A stretch of DNA of 64,000 nucleotides, from NCBI GenBank assembly GCA_038030265.1, contig CM075939.1:39041253-39105252 (forward strand), given 5' to 3'. Of the stretch, positions 33,402 to 45,755 are shown in pieces. Position numbers and translations under genes: made by a program. Numbering within the stretch: the first letter of the stretch is position 1; each line of letters starts with the position of its first letter. Below the pieces are notes generated by a model, which was not told the origin of the DNA, did no database searches, and saw nothing but the letters and a program-made list of their open reading frames with translations. Origin of the DNA: Corythucha ciliata (taxonomy: Eukaryota > Arthropoda > Insecta > Hemiptera > Tingidae).

Positions 33402-35271
33402 TATAAAGCTTTTTATAGGTAGTGATGTGGCTTAATGGAGAGCACGATCCCTCTCCCCAGCCCACACAAACAACCACCACCGTCCGTCCTATCAACAACC
33501 CATAAGACCTCATTCCCACAACTCTTTTCTTTGCCTTTTTTTTTTTAAGAGTGAGAGTGAGTGGGTTGGGCTTAGCGATGTTGACAAAATGGTTGCGACG
33601 AGATCGAGTAATGGAGCGAAGGAAATGGAGTTTAAGTCAGCTCAAAATTGCTCTACGTAATATATTCTTGAGTAAAATGTCCAACTTTCTTTGCTGAGAG
33701 GCTTTGTAGTGTTATAACGGGGTTAGCATTCAAATATTTGTACGTTTCGCATGGATTAGCTTTTCTTCGGAATAAGTGAAAAGAAGAACTTTTTATTTCC
33801 TATTTTTTCAAGTTAAAAAAAGCGAAAAGTTTGTGTAATTTTCATGAAAAAATAACGGTTATAATGAGGAAAGTTTTCAGTCCTTGAACCTACAGTAAGT
33901 AAAACTAATTGAGAAGAAAGGGGAAGCGTTTTTTGTTACAAGAAGAAATACAGCGTCCAGTTAAGGTTTTCACCTTTTTTTTTCTAATAGAACGATCCAA
34001 GATTTCCATTTCCATTACATACCCCTCCCCCTCTACAAAACCACCACTTTCTCCCGTGTGTATCACATAAATGCCAGGTTTAAACCTCCAAGGCGTTTAA
34101 CAACCTTTCCCTTACCCTTCTCCGCCGCCTTATATTCAGCCCTGATGCTAACCGACGCACGAAGTGAGTACTTCGAAATACTTTCTTATCGCCGTTTTGC
34201 ACCCCTTTTCAGACTGAAACTTTTCAACAGAGAGTTGAGGAATCTTGTGTAACATCGGCGCGGGTGAAGGGGGCGAGAGGTTTTTACTTAATAGACTTTA
34301 TATATTATACGCCTTTCCTGTGCGGCTGTTGTAGTGATGGTGTGAGGGATAGTGGTGGAAGATTTAAATCCGCTAACGTTGTAATTCAACTGCGTTCCCC
34401 ACCCCACCCCATTCAGCTTGGAACTACCACAATTCACCTATCTTTCTTCGTGTCACTTTTACATTTTGCTCAAAGCAAAACTCCTGGAAGATGGGAAAGG
34501 AACGTTTTATATATTTATAAGGATATTGTGGTCGTTTTATTAGCCAACCCCACACAATTAGGAATAAATTGGTTTTTTATTTTTATTTATTCATTTTTAA
34601 CGGTAATGCGCAATATATGAAGTCCTTAAATTGTAGGAGAGTTCGTTTATGCGGAGCACTTTTATCATTTACCTTTCGCTTTTATCCCGATGTAATCACT
34701 TAACTTTCTTGGTTGGAGAGTTGTTCTTTTACACTACAAAGACGCTTTGCCCCCCACCTGCCCCATCAAGGTAAAGCAAGGTAGAAGTAATCGAGTAGAG
34801 TAGGTGGGTAGGGGTGGGGGTTCTCAAGCCATTAAAATTCTCATTCCCTCGACAGATACTCAGAAGTGGAAGACTTCGTCGAGAAAAAAATGATAAAGTG
34901 ATGGGAAAATGGGTGGGGGGTGGAAAGAGTTGAGAGATAATTGAAGTTTAAAAGCGCTTTCTCCTTTTTCATCGCTTGTTCACGTTTGTCTTTGCTTATC
35001 CTCGTGCCTCCCACGCCACAGTCACCTTGGGGGGGGGGGGGACCAACCCTTTCAGTCATTCACCCCATTCTCATAAAAGGACTTCCAAAGGGGTTTTCAT
35101 TAAATCGACCTCTCCTCCAACCTAACGTCATCATCATCATCTCCACTTCTGTTAGTCATCTTCATCAAAAACTCTCTATTACCGGTAATCGACGTTAATC
35201 AAAAGGAAGTGCGCGAGAAATTAAAAGGGTACGGTGAGACTGGGGGGAGGGGAATCGTCACCATCACTTAC
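33402..35271. other. Receptor gene intron or intergenic, unique-looking
   Basis: Lies immediately 3' (in the sense of the minus-strand gene) of the receptor exon at 35272-35405. No array structure. Pyrimidine-rich stretches and G11-12 runs near 35030 are present. I looked for the following exon (conserved ECL1/TM3 'LCD.W...D.L..TASI' and DRYW) and did not identify it. Confidence 0.45.
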
Positions 35272-35405
35272 CTCGTAAACGGCACCCAAAGGCATGACGA
35301 GGCAAGCCACCATAAGATCGGCGACCGCTAGCGAAACTATCAGGTAGTTGGCCACATTCTGAAGGTTTCGTTCGAGAAGGATGGCCGCTATCACGAATAC
35401 GTTGC
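35272..35405 (-). CDS. 5-HT1: 5-HT1-like serotonin receptor, exon encoding TM1-TM2
   Basis: A 134-nt exon encoding, with one base from the upstream exon, [20 protein letters not shown] followed by [20 protein letters not shown] and GAVYE. It carries N1.50 (GN of TM1) and D2.50 (LAVAD of TM2), both class-A GPCR signatures. The [18 protein letters not shown] stretch is characteristic of invertebrate 5-HT1 receptors, which couple to Gi/o in neurons. Splice sites are consensus: acceptor TTTTTTTCAG before GCAACG and donor GAG/GTAAGTG. Entry phase 1 and exit phase 0; the entry phase fits the exon at 54055-54471. Too short for ordinary frame searches but strongly conserved. Confidence 0.92.
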
Positions 35406-36951
35406 CTGAAAAAAAACAAAAAACAAAAAAAAAAAAACAAAATTAAAAAGTCTTCGACATTGTGGAAATTGTCTTACCCCTCCCTCTGCATGACACATCC
35501 CACCAGACTACTGCGCCCCTCGGATAGCCGTCAGAACTATCAAAATTAGTCATATAGTTTGCCTCGATTGTCCACTTAACCCCCGCACCTCATAACACCG
35601 TAATCCCTATACAGCAAAACTCCATTTTAGTTTCATTTTAGTTCCATTTTAGAGTTTAAGCCCCTCCCCCACCACCCAACCATAATTCATCTTCTTACGC
35701 CGTTAACTTTTCCCACTCTTGAACATTCTTTGAAAAGTATTTTTCAACGTTTTTGTTGCCTTTCAAACTCGCGTTTTGTCGCTGAGTTTCACGCTTTTTA
35801 AGCCCAACCTCATTTTCTACTAGTTACGGAGCTCAGAGAAAGAAAGATAGAAAAAAAATGTCCCTGAATTTGTCGTTTTGATGTTCTTTAAGCGACTTTT
35901 TCTCTTTTTTTCCTTCTTTCTTTTTTTTTTTTTTTTTTTTAAAGTTTGCTTGTAGCGGGGGGTGGTTTTTTAACAGGTAAAAGGGACGCTTTAAAGCGAT
36001 GTTGTGGATTGTTAATTCAATTTCGTGAAATATTCTGCTCATTGTAAGCATTATTAGTCTATAGAAGGGATGGATCGCTAGCGGCTCCCGCTGGAAGGAA
36101 ATTTGTATCCTCGTTTTTAAAGTGGAGGGGGGGGGTTGAAGTGGTCCGCACGCGACAAAAGTGCGTAATTAATTTAAAAACTGTGGGGGATACATAAAGA
36201 ATACGAAAAGCGTGGTGAAGGGAAATAAATTCCCCTTGAGGCAGGCGAGTTTGCTTGGGTTGAAAGCGTTTTTATTTTATTTTTTCATTCAAAAGCCCCT
36301 TTGAAAGTTCCTCGAACTAAAGGGTTCTGTGGTATAAATGTGGGGGAGGGTAGAGGGGGCATTTTGATGTCCTTTGAAATTTTTGGTTAATTGACACGTG
36401 GACTAAATGCGATTGAAATTTCCGCTTTTGCTATTACAAGAAGGCTGTTGATAGTTTAAATAAAAAAAAAAGGTTCAAAAGATGATTGCCTCGTCCCATT
36501 TTATTTTTGAAACCTCAACAGCGCCCAATCTCGACTAAATGAAAAAGTGAATTAAAATTTCAAGCTTACGAAAACCTTCAATGTTTCACTGAAGGATTTA
36601 TAATAATATAGAGTGGTTAGGGGGGGGGTGTATTCGATATTTCACTGGAAGGGTGTTTAAAGAGAAAGAGAGTGTGAGGGAGCATCCTAAGCAAATTTGC
36701 ATCCCCTCGTCACTGTACAGACTTCATTCGCCTTTATCCCATTCGCCTCACCATGGACCATGGACCTCGCCTCGATTTAACCGCCGGCCGGCGGGAGGGG
36801 GGATGAGTTAAAAGGCGTGTTATCCGAATGCAAAGTGAGCGTAATTGAAAATCAGAATCGTACAGCGTCTTTCCGTCCACGCTCTCCGCTTCGCATACGT
36901 AGAAACAAACTCGTAAAGTTGGAAAGATCTAGGAGTTTGAGCGGAGGTAGA

Positions 36952-36989
<38 letters not shown>

Positions 36990-37200
36990 CAGCGTTGACT
37001 ATAAAGTTTTTTTTACAGGGTAAAGGTCGGGGGGATGAAGAGAATGGAAATGCTAAGGCGATTGAATTGGGGAGAAAACCAAAACAAGATTGGAACTAAC
37101 AAAAGATTATGTTTTCACAGTGTCAGTCCTCCCTCCTCCTACCACCCCACCCCACGCATTTAATTTTTCCTGCTATTTATCTGTCGCAGACAAAGAACAA
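35406..37200. other. Receptor intron, unique-looking part
   Basis: The downstream part of the 18.6-kb intron. Contains T/A homopolymers (35922-35940, 36956-36987) and G runs (near 36127 and 36620) but no arrays or coding segments I can support. Confidence 0.5.
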
Positions 37201-37224
37201 TTTCAGACTAATAATAGAGGTCTG

Positions 37225-37359
37225 TTCCAGCATGGTGCTTGGAACATGTTCGGAGAGAGTTGCCATGGAACCAGCCAATAAAAAGTAATCGACTTTGAAT
37301 TTTATTGGCTGATCCCACGACAACTCTGCTCCGAACATGTTCTAAGCACCTTGCTAGAA
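37225..37359. mobile_element. Foldback MITE, about 135 bp
   Basis: TTCCAGCATGGTGCTTGGAA with the following CATGTTCGGAGAGAGTTG at the left is inverted at the right (CAACTCTGCTCCGAACATG, then TTCTAAGCACCTTGCTAGAA). The two halves also share CCAGCCAATAAAA and TTTTATTGGCTG around a short loop. A few mismatches; target duplication not obvious. Lies in the receptor intron. Confidence 0.75.
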
Positions 37360-37539
37360 TGTGACTTGAGTAGATTCTCTATACGTCTAATTATACTGGG
37401 TGTTTGGTAAGCCGACAGCAAAAGTGTAGGGGTTTTTTCTGGGTCCAAAAGACCAAAAAAGTCCCTATAGGCATAGATCAGATTTCCAACCGTTTTTGAA
37501 ATATGTAATCGATATTTTAGTATTTTTAGACGATCTGAC

Positions 37540-38700
37540 GATCACCCGTCGATGACACCCAGAATCCGAGAAACCTCTCGCCTGAGTCCCTCCAGGGAGC
37601 TAGACGAAACGACGACAGCAAGGTCGTCGACGTACGCCACAGCCCCTACGCATCCCCTCTCGAGAAGCCGCATGAGGCCCGCAAAAAGGAGGCTCCATAG
37701 CGCAGCCGAGAGCACCGAGCCTTGGGGACACCCCTATGATACCGGAGACTCCACCTGTCTTTGGACGTCAAGTACGAGGCCACCATCCGGAATGTATCCC
37801 AGGGGACACCGGACTCGCGCAACGCCACCAAGACACGCGGCCACTACGCAGAGTCGAAGGCGCCCTAGACATCCCGAAGCACCGCCGCCGAATATCTACA
37901 GTGAGAGGAGTCGACCAAGGCCTGTAGGGCGTCTAAGGCTGCCTCGGATCGCCCCAAACTGATGCTCATGAAGCTCCCCCTCTATGAAAGGCACCATCCT
38001 TGCTAGGAGGAGGCGCTCCAGGACCTTGCTCCCGCCCAGGGCCTCGCGTGCGCTGAAACGCACGTCGAAGCCTACGAGCTCTCAGAGAGAGACCCTGCAA
38101 CTCACTGGTCTACCACGGCGTCGAATCTTCCCGGAACGAGGGCTGAAGTGGTATCGCATCCTCGGCGGCCCCCATAACAACTTCCTCCAAATGGAGTACA
38201 GGGTCATCAATAAGGGCCTCCGATAGTGCTCCCGGATCAAAAAATGACTCCCACGAATCAAGGAGCCCTCTGACAGCTCCTTGAGGTCGATGTGGGAGTC
38301 TCCAAGCAATCCCCGAAAAGTCGGGCCACACTCCGGCCGGTTCGACAGCACGAAACCCCATCGCGGCCATAAGGTCCCGCACTTGCGTGCCCCTGGCCGA
38401 GCCATACCTGGAGCCCCATGTGGGATCCCAGGTGTTGAAGTCCCTTCCCAACCACCGTGGGCATTCCCCTGAGGGACGCAAAGGTGTTGTCGAAGGCAGC
38501 GACAAACTCCGTGCTGTCCTCTACCGATGGGGGCCAATAACACAAGATAAGGCCCATCTGCCGGGTACACCATCCCGCCACGTATCGAGAGGGATGAGAC
38601 CTCACTGAGCACACGGTGAGCTGTTTGTTGAGGACGACATCTGAGGCCAGCGGCCCGCTCTCCCTACGAATCCTCCGGGCGGGCACGCACGCCAAAGGAC
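37540..38700 (-). pseudogene. R1-like LINE ORF2 remnant (endonuclease and RT pieces)
   Basis: Read from 38700 downward: an AP-type endonuclease piece (LASDVVLN, then CYWPPS..D..EF, then GRDFNTWDPTWGS, equivalent to the GDFNA..P.WGS box), then an RT piece (SKVLERLLLARMVPFIE, HQFGAIRGS, MVALRESGVPWDTFRMVASY and a YVDDLAVVV box near 37600-37640). At least three frameshifts separate the pieces. About 200 codons that should link endonuclease to RT fingers are missing near 38070-38110. It is related to, but distinct from, the copy at 4745-7100 and lies in the same orientation as the receptor gene within its intron. Confidence 0.85.
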
Positions 38701-41700
38701 GTCAAGCACCAGACAGCCCAGTGTGGCTCCTGAAGAAGCAGCACCTCAACCTGTCAACCTGACTTTTCCGCGAACTACTTATTTCTCAATTCAGCCTGTG
38801 AATTAGCGTTCTTCACAATTTTAACCAACGATATATAAACCTGGATTGCTCACAGCGGACTGGAGGGGCGTGAAAGGGGTGCGTCGTCCACTGACAAATA
38901 ATGACCATCCTCACCCCGTCCCTCTCCTTGCGTAGTTATGGCAACTCGGTCATTATTTTGAAAGCCCACCCCTCTCATCCACTTTCTGATGGCTCCCCTT
39001 TATCAGCCAGTGATGAGCAGTCCAGTTCTTTTATGTTTCATTTGGCATTGACATTGTGGACACACTGGGGTGTCCACCTTGTTCCTTGTTACAGGGTTGG
39101 ATCGCGGGAGGCTATACAAATGGGTGAGCCAAAACACCAGAAAGCTGACGAACAGCCCATTTGAGGAGATCATTATGTAGTACACGCACAACCTTTACTA
39201 ACTTAATAGTCTACCCTGAAAGCTAAGAACTTATTTCCAATTATTTTTAGACGAATAGAAAAGCCAACCGTCCGATCAAAGAATTGCCATTGTTGGGACT
39301 AAGAAATTAAGCTTGGTGATAGCTTTGAAGTAGCGGCAACTCATTAGTTTTCCCTTTTATAGAAGCCTGTGAAACTAGATCAGGTTGGGGAAGTAATTTT
39401 GTTGTTCTGTGAGAAAAACATACCCTTCATGTTCCCTGATTCGAAATATTAGCTTAAATGACCTTTCTCAAAGCTTTCTGAAAATATTATGGGCACGTGT
39501 TACACGCCCATAATCCTCCAATTTGTACGATCCTCTCATCACCTGAGTCGCAAATAGTTTTTCACTTCACAAATTGAAGGGTCATTTTTCTTTTTTGCTT
39601 ATTTTTGTAAGCTGACTCGACTCTATCCGGAAGTGGCTTGTGAGTCCTTCAAACTGTAGCTAGTTGTCCTGCGAATTTTGACCAAAGCCCAACACACTTT
39701 TTTTTCTTTTTTTACTCAAGTTTCTAATTCAAGACTGTAGTTGCTTAGGCTTTCGTTCTCAACACGCATCAATCGTGGTTATTGCCTAATGCGCTTCGAG
39801 TTGGCTTGGTGAGCGTTTAGCACGTCTTTTGATTCATTACACCATTAAAATGACTCTCAAAGTAGATAAAAAAAAGACTGACGCAGGCTTAAAAAAAATT
39901 TCAAAGATAAGATTTTTAATCGTCGTTCTTCAGATCCTGAAGTGTAAACAGCTTTTTGCTTAATGACTAGAGGTAAAAAATAAACAGAATTATGACACAA
40001 GAGTGCAGAAGCGAGGAAGAATTATTTGAGATTGATAAATTTAAAAAAGAGGCATTTTTGCTTAGATGCGTTGAAGAGGATTAATGCGTTGAAGTTAAAG
40101 AGGATTGTTAATTAATCGACGCTGTATCAGTAAAACGTTTGAAGGAGGAGGCAAGGCTCCAAAAAAAATTTTTTTTCTTGTGAATCATAAGTGGTGAGGG
40201 GGTGAGGGGATGAAGAAAGAAGGACGAAGTCTGGTGGTTTTCTTGTTGGTGACGTGATACTCGAAAATTCGAAGTGATCTTTGTGATCGGTGGTTGGATT
40301 ATACCCCCCCCCCCCACCATTCCAGCCAAGAAATAATAAACTACGTCAGACGCCCTTCTCCCTGCCTCTCATTCAACTTACCGATTCACTTCCCGGGGGT
40401 AATTTTATTAATTTCAAAAAGTTTGTGTCTTCCCCCTCCTCCCAGACTCTTCTATCAGTCGTTACCGTACCCCGCAGTCATTCACCACACCCGCTGTTTA
40501 ACTTTATACGGTCTCCAAGTTAAACATAATTCAATTGCGCTCAGGGCTTTTGAGATACAATTTATAAAGTTTCTCCATGTCCCCCACCCACCCAGCACCA
40601 ATACTTCACCCCTCCCCCAACTCCACCGTAGTCGACACGCATATATCGTTTGCTGCAAGAGAGACTCGCTTCCCTTCCCCCACGCACTCGACAACCTCTA
40701 TCCGGACAATGTGTGAAGTGCCATTGTAAACTATAATTGAAAAGGGACAACGGTGTCGGTTTAGTCGTTCTAAGAGGGGAAATAGTGGAGAGGGGGGGGG
40801 CGTCGGATCCCTCATTTTCTCTCTCAGTTCAGCTTGGGTGGAAAGCCAAAGCGCCATGTAATAATTTATCACGCGCAATAATAATACGATCTTGTTATAG
40901 CACTGCGATGAAGGGTTAAAGGTTACGAGCTTTAAAACTAGGAGAGAAAGAAAAAAATCTCTTAATAAATGACTGTGCCCTATTTTCATTTCCCCTATAC
41001 AAGATTCTCCTATTAAGCCGTTTATTAAATCAATACTCAGGGGAGCAATTAGTCGGAAATTAACCAATTAGTAGAAATTTACTTCTCGTTATCTCCAACT
41101 TTCTGCCTCAACATCCCCCCCCCCCGCCGAATGCATCCTCCTCTAATAAATTTACTTACTCACAAGTTCATTTCCTGGACATCGTGCCAGGACGCCAGAA
41201 GGAGGAAGCATTCGCGGCTATCTCTCCCCCTCCCCACAACCAACCCAGGAAGGGCAACACTTCTTCCACCACCTGTGAAAGCAATTTTCGTCGTTCTACC
41301 TATATTTTCTTATCTTTTTAATGGGACAGATCTCTCTCGCTCTTTCTCCAAAAACTTGTTCTGTTGTTTCACTCTCTTTCTCTCTCTGAATTTCATATTG
41401 GACATGCTAATGTCAACATTTTTCGTAAACACCCGTGATCGTTGAAACGAAAATGTTGAGCTCCGGCTCCGACAGGGGCGCGTCTTTTGGCAGGGTGGAA
41501 GTCCCTTTACTCTAATTGTGTTATGTGTGAAGGCTTGGTTTGATTATTTTGATATTCGTAAGTTGGAAGATTGCACTGTTCCACAGTTTTTATCCTGTGA
41601 AAGGTAAACCTTTTTTTCTTTTTTTATTGCGAAACAAGGTAGCAGAGATTTGAGACCGTTCAAAGCAGGATTTTAGGTCGTCTAAAGGCATTGTGCACTT

Positions 41701-42110
41701 AAGACTCTCCCTCTTTCGAAAAAAACATCTTGACAAAAGTGTTTATTTTGGTTGACCTTGTAAAAAGTTTCCCTCTTTGCTCCTTTTTTTATTTTTTAGT
41801 TTATTTCTACGTGATACTCGCTCCCTCTTTTCCGTGTATTTACTTTAGCAGAGTAAGAGTAGTGTAAAAAAGTTGGAAAAAGGCAGTGCCATCTTGGATT
41901 CGTTGGCAACACTGATAGCAATGGTCTCTTTCACTTGACACCGGATAAATTTTTTTGCAGCTGGAATCGCATAGCGGAAACCCGAGAATGTCGTGGGTTG
42001 CCCTGACTGGTATGGTGACCCACTCGTTTCAAAGTTTCTTTGAGGCCGATTTTCGAGACTTTTACTTGGTCTTAAGGACCTTTTTCTTAATCCCAGGACA
42101 ACCCAGTTAA
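38701..42110. other. Receptor intron, unique-looking part
   Basis: No array except a brief unit near 38785-38825. Contains long C or G runs (40306-40315, 40790-40800, 41116-41125) and pyrimidine-rich tracts. The open frames (for example 40294-40716 plus and 40606-41067 minus) overlap on opposite strands, are low-complexity and resemble no family. No RNA gene seen. Confidence 0.45.
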
Positions 42111-42119
42111 ACAATTTGG

Positions 42120-43640
42120 CCATAAAAATGGCTAAACCGACTATAATCGTGGTCCTGAATGGCGAAAGTAACTGACGATTCGTGCCTTGAAAATGACTAA
42201 ACTCGCTATATGCGTCCTAAAAATTGCCAAACTTCCCGTTCTATAAAATAGCCAAAATGACTTCACGTGCCCTAAAAATGACTAAACTGACGATTCACGC
42301 GGACCTGAATGTGCCTGAAAATATATCACGATTTCCTCCCTGAAAAATGGCTAAATCGACCTGTCGCGCGCCTAAAATTCCCAAACTGACTATTCTCACC
42401 TTTGTTTTGGCTTCTTATTCGCAGCTCTATAAATGAAGAAATTCATGACTATGCGTCCTAAAATTAGATCAAATTCGCGCATTGAAAATGCCTAAAACAG
42501 ACGAGTCCAGGTCTGAAATTCGCCGAACTGACCATTCACGCCTGGCAAACTGGCAATTCAACGCTCTGAAAAAAAACATAAACTGGCAATTTCCGCTCTG
42601 AAAACGGCAAAACTGACCATTTGGACCGTAAAACGACGAGCTCGGCGAGCCGTGATGATTCGAGCTCTGAGAATATTGCACTGATGCCTCATCATGCCTG
42701 ATGCCCTAGAAACAAGGTGCGGTGCGATTTGTACCGTAAACAAGGCAAAACTGGCTATTCACGCCCTAAAATTGGTGAAACTGAATCTATGCGGCCCATT
42801 AGGCCAACCACAAATTGAGCCCACGCGTGGGTCACACAAGTTCAAACAACATTTGAAAATTGATGGTCTTTTAACTGTTTTTTGAGTTTGAGGGACCCAC
42901 GCGTGGGCTCAATTTGCGGCAGACCTTAATGGTTGAACTGATGATTCAAGCTTTGAAAGGCCCTAACAAAATTATTCCTGTCCTGAAAATAGCACAATCG
43001 ACTATTCGCGCGCCAAAAATGGTCAAACAACTGAGCCTTCACGCCTTGAAAATGTCTTAAGTAACGATTTCTGCCCTATGAATAGCAAAACTGGCTGTTT
43101 AAACCCTAAAAATGGCGTTATTGTACCTGCAATTCACGTTACGAAAATGGCCAAACTGATCATTTGCTTTCTACAGAGGCTACAGACAATTCACGCATTC
43201 AATGTGGCTATCTGCACCCGAAAACTTGCCAACCACGCGAACACGCATGTTCGTGCCCTTAAAACGATAAACTGGCATTTATACTCATAACATGGGGTAG
43301 CCTCAACTTAGCAACTGATTACCCTCCCCCCTCAATTGGTTGTAGATGCACCCTAAGAACTGGATAAATCACTCCCTAAAAATGACTAAAGGACGACTCG
43401 TTCACGGAAAATGGCGATACTCACCATTCGTGTGTTAAAAAAGGGACAAACTGATATTCCGCACCTTGTGAAAATGAACTGATCATTATTTGCATCTTGG
43501 AGGTAAGGCTCAACTGACGATTCGTGCCATGTCTAAACTAACTTGCTGCGCCGAGAAGAATAGCCAAACCGGCTATTCGCGCCCCTAAAAAATTAATTGT
43601 TTAATTCAGCGCCATGAAATCTATGAACTGACCATTTGTC
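42120..43640 (+). repeat. Degenerate array 'AAAATGGCTAAACTGACGATTC'-type
   Basis: Units with the core AAATGGCTAAACTGACGATT followed by a C-rich spacer (CACGCCCT) recur at about 30-33 bp, with much drift, across 1.5 kb. The same unit occurs at 2990-3170. A MITE is inserted at 42802-42925. The open frames within (42558-42743, 43078-43290) are array translations. Confidence 0.75.
42802..42925. mobile_element. 124-bp foldback MITE, family F3
   Basis: Terminal inverted repeats of about 32 bp share CAAATTGAGCCCACGCGTGG and differ at a few outer positions (GGCCAACCA versus GGTCTGCCG). TTA flanks both sides (42799-42801 and 42926-42928), again the PIF/Harbinger-type TWA target. Inserted into the 42120-43640 array. 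Confidence 0.8.
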
Positions 43641-43759
43641 TCCCCCCCCCCCTTCCTGATTGACTCTCACTCAGTCAGGGGGCCGGTGCAATCGTTTACA
43701 TCAATACTTCGTCATACTAGCTCGCTCGCGCTGTAAAATGGTTTGATTGGCTATTTACA

Positions 43760-44330
43760 AGGCAGTTTATGGTGTGTAATTACAACATGCTTTGGGGCTG
43801 TATACATACATTACATTTTGGGAATTTCACGGATTTCGCCGGATTTCCTGTAGACATCGTACGATACCTGGCACGAGAACCCAACGCCTGGTCCCACACA
43901 TGTGCTGTGGTTGGACCTCTGTGTAGTGGGAGCTTTACTGTGGTTTGGAGCTTTGCTGTGGTTGGGACGTGAATGTGGTTGGAGCCTTCCTTCGGTTGGA
44001 CCTTGGCTGTGACTGCAGGACATTTTTGTTGGTTTGCCCTTCATTTGTGGTTGATACGTTTCAGTGGTAGGAGGTCCCAACTGTGGTTAGAGCTTTTTGT
44101 AGTTAGAACTCAACTGTGGTTGGACCTTTGCTATGATTAGAGCCTTGCTGTGATTGGTCCTTTGCTGTGTGGTTGGACTTTTACTGTGCCTTGGAGCTTT
44201 GCCGTGGTTGGGAACCACAGCAAATGACCAGTGACAGCAAGGGTCCAAGCACAGCAAAGGTCCAACCACTGTAAAGGCCCAATATAACTCGGAGCTACTC
44301 GCGGATCGGTCCACAGCTATAATTATCACC
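43760..44330. repeat. Degenerate array 'GGAGCTTTGCTGTGGTT', both orientations
   Basis: Plus-orientation units run from about 43905 to 44215. The complement (CCAACCACAGCAAAGGTCC form) follows from 44210 to 44285, so the array folds back on itself. The same family is at 23380-23730, with a small minus patch near 59950-59990. The frames 43811-44080 and 44087-44329 are array translations. Confidence 0.7.
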
Positions 44331-44479
44331 CCGGGAATGGAGCCGGGAACTGGCCTCCTTTCTGGTCAGGTGCCCGCGGCTGTTTCTCATCAGCTTTAGT
44401 CAGCCCCGACCCCGACTGTCCTCCCAGGGTTGCGCTACGGCAGGGCCATGATCGTAGTGAACACATTCCACGCTCCAGG

Positions 44480-45000
44480 AAAAATGGTCCAAAGACCTTG
44501 CCTCAATTGGACGGTCTGGTGGGAGCCAGTACCAAAAAAGACATAGCAAATCCACGGGTTTGGCTTTTTAGCAAGAAATCTGCAAAATTTCTCGAATCTT
44601 CCTCTTTCAAACCCCAATTTTATGGGTGTGCCTCTTCCAGAAACAAAATCTGAACTTTCAAAACCCAACTTCGTGGATCTGGCTCATTCAATTCATGAAA
44701 TTCGTGATTTTTATTCCAAATACCGTGAAATGGGCTTCTTTAAAACCAGTTTTAACGGAATTGCGCTCGTTCAGGCTATAGCTCTTTCAACCCCTAATTT
44801 CACTTATTTGGCTATTTTAAAATCTGAATGTCAAGGATCTTGTCTCATGGAAAACTCTACTTCGCGGTTTTGGCTTCTACAAAAAACCAAATTTGGAAGG
44901 TTTGACTCAGGGTGTCAAAAAAATAATTTTGTGATTTTGGCTCATTATAAATTCCGTAGCATAAACTTATAAACGTTATTAAGCGAATTATTCAATCACG
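44480..45000 (+). repeat. Degenerate array 'CCCAATTTCGTGGATCTGGCTC'-type
   Basis: Units with AAACCCAATTTCGTGGATC.GGCTC cores at about 33-bp spacing, for example at 44608, 44658 and 44765. The same unit type appears at 24370-24450, 52555-52850 and 60480-62280. The open frame 44622-44972 is a translation of the array. Confidence 0.65.
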
Positions 45001-45224
45001 AACTATGAAATTGGTTCCTGGCTCCCTCTTTTGCCTCGACATTTTCAACTTAGTTTGGTCTGTTCTCGAGGAATAAATATGCTTCGACTTAATTTGTAAG
45101 AAATACTTATCGATCTGAAATCGCGCACCCCGGAACAAAACGTGCACAGTACACGGGACATAACTAGCCAAACCGGTACTTGGGGTACCCCGGAACGGTT
45201 GGCAATTCTAGAATTGTATACTAA

Positions 45225-45755
45225 TCACGGGCAAATGGGTATACAGTTTATGAATTCGCAGCAGTAACGAGCTTGAAATTTCCGGTTTAGAGGGAGCATT
45301 ATAGTCACTGCGATGTCTAATAACGCGTTCAAAACGAGCTTATCAGCCATGATTCCGTGTGCAAGAGAGTCGAACGCTCTGGTTAAGTCACCGAATAGCC
45401 GAAGTGGCACCGAGTCGTGGCTTTCGAGGCTCGCCAAGCCCGCTTGTAGTGTGAAAGACGTTGCTTTAGAAAGGGAATTTCCAGAACGGAAACCAAATTG
45501 AGCTTTATTAATCAACTTGTTGTCTTCGAAGTATCGGACCAGCTGCTTAACAAGAAGGGCTTCAAAAATCTTCGTGACAACTGGAATTGTGGATATGGCA
45601 TGATAATTAGCGTATACGTGAGGGCACTTTTTGTGGATGGGAACGACTCTCGAGATCTTAAAAGCTTCGGACAGGACACCATCAATTGCGTTCGTCATCG
45701 CCATTGGTACAGGTGAAAAATTTATTATGAGCTTCAAGTTGTGTACTTGGCGCAC
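45225..45755 (-). pseudogene. CR1/Jockey-like LINE reverse transcriptase, 5' half
   Basis: 176 open codons. Motifs in order: FKISRVVPIHKKCPHVYANY (RT0-1), ISTIPVVTKIFEALLVKQL (RT2), NKAQFGFRSGNSLSKAT (RT2a) and LFGDLTRAFDSLAHGI (RT3, with the first catalytic aspartate). The frame then degenerates, and the [YF]xDD box and everything beyond are absent. It is a truncated copy. The linker piece at 48135-48660 on the same strand is plausibly the upstream part of the same element. An active enzyme is excluded. It lies in the receptor intron. Confidence 0.82.

Noticed and set aside
40294..41067. Overlapping frames of 140 (plus) and 153 (minus) codons
   Set aside because: Opposite-strand overlap, proline/leucine-rich low complexity and no family motif or splice context.
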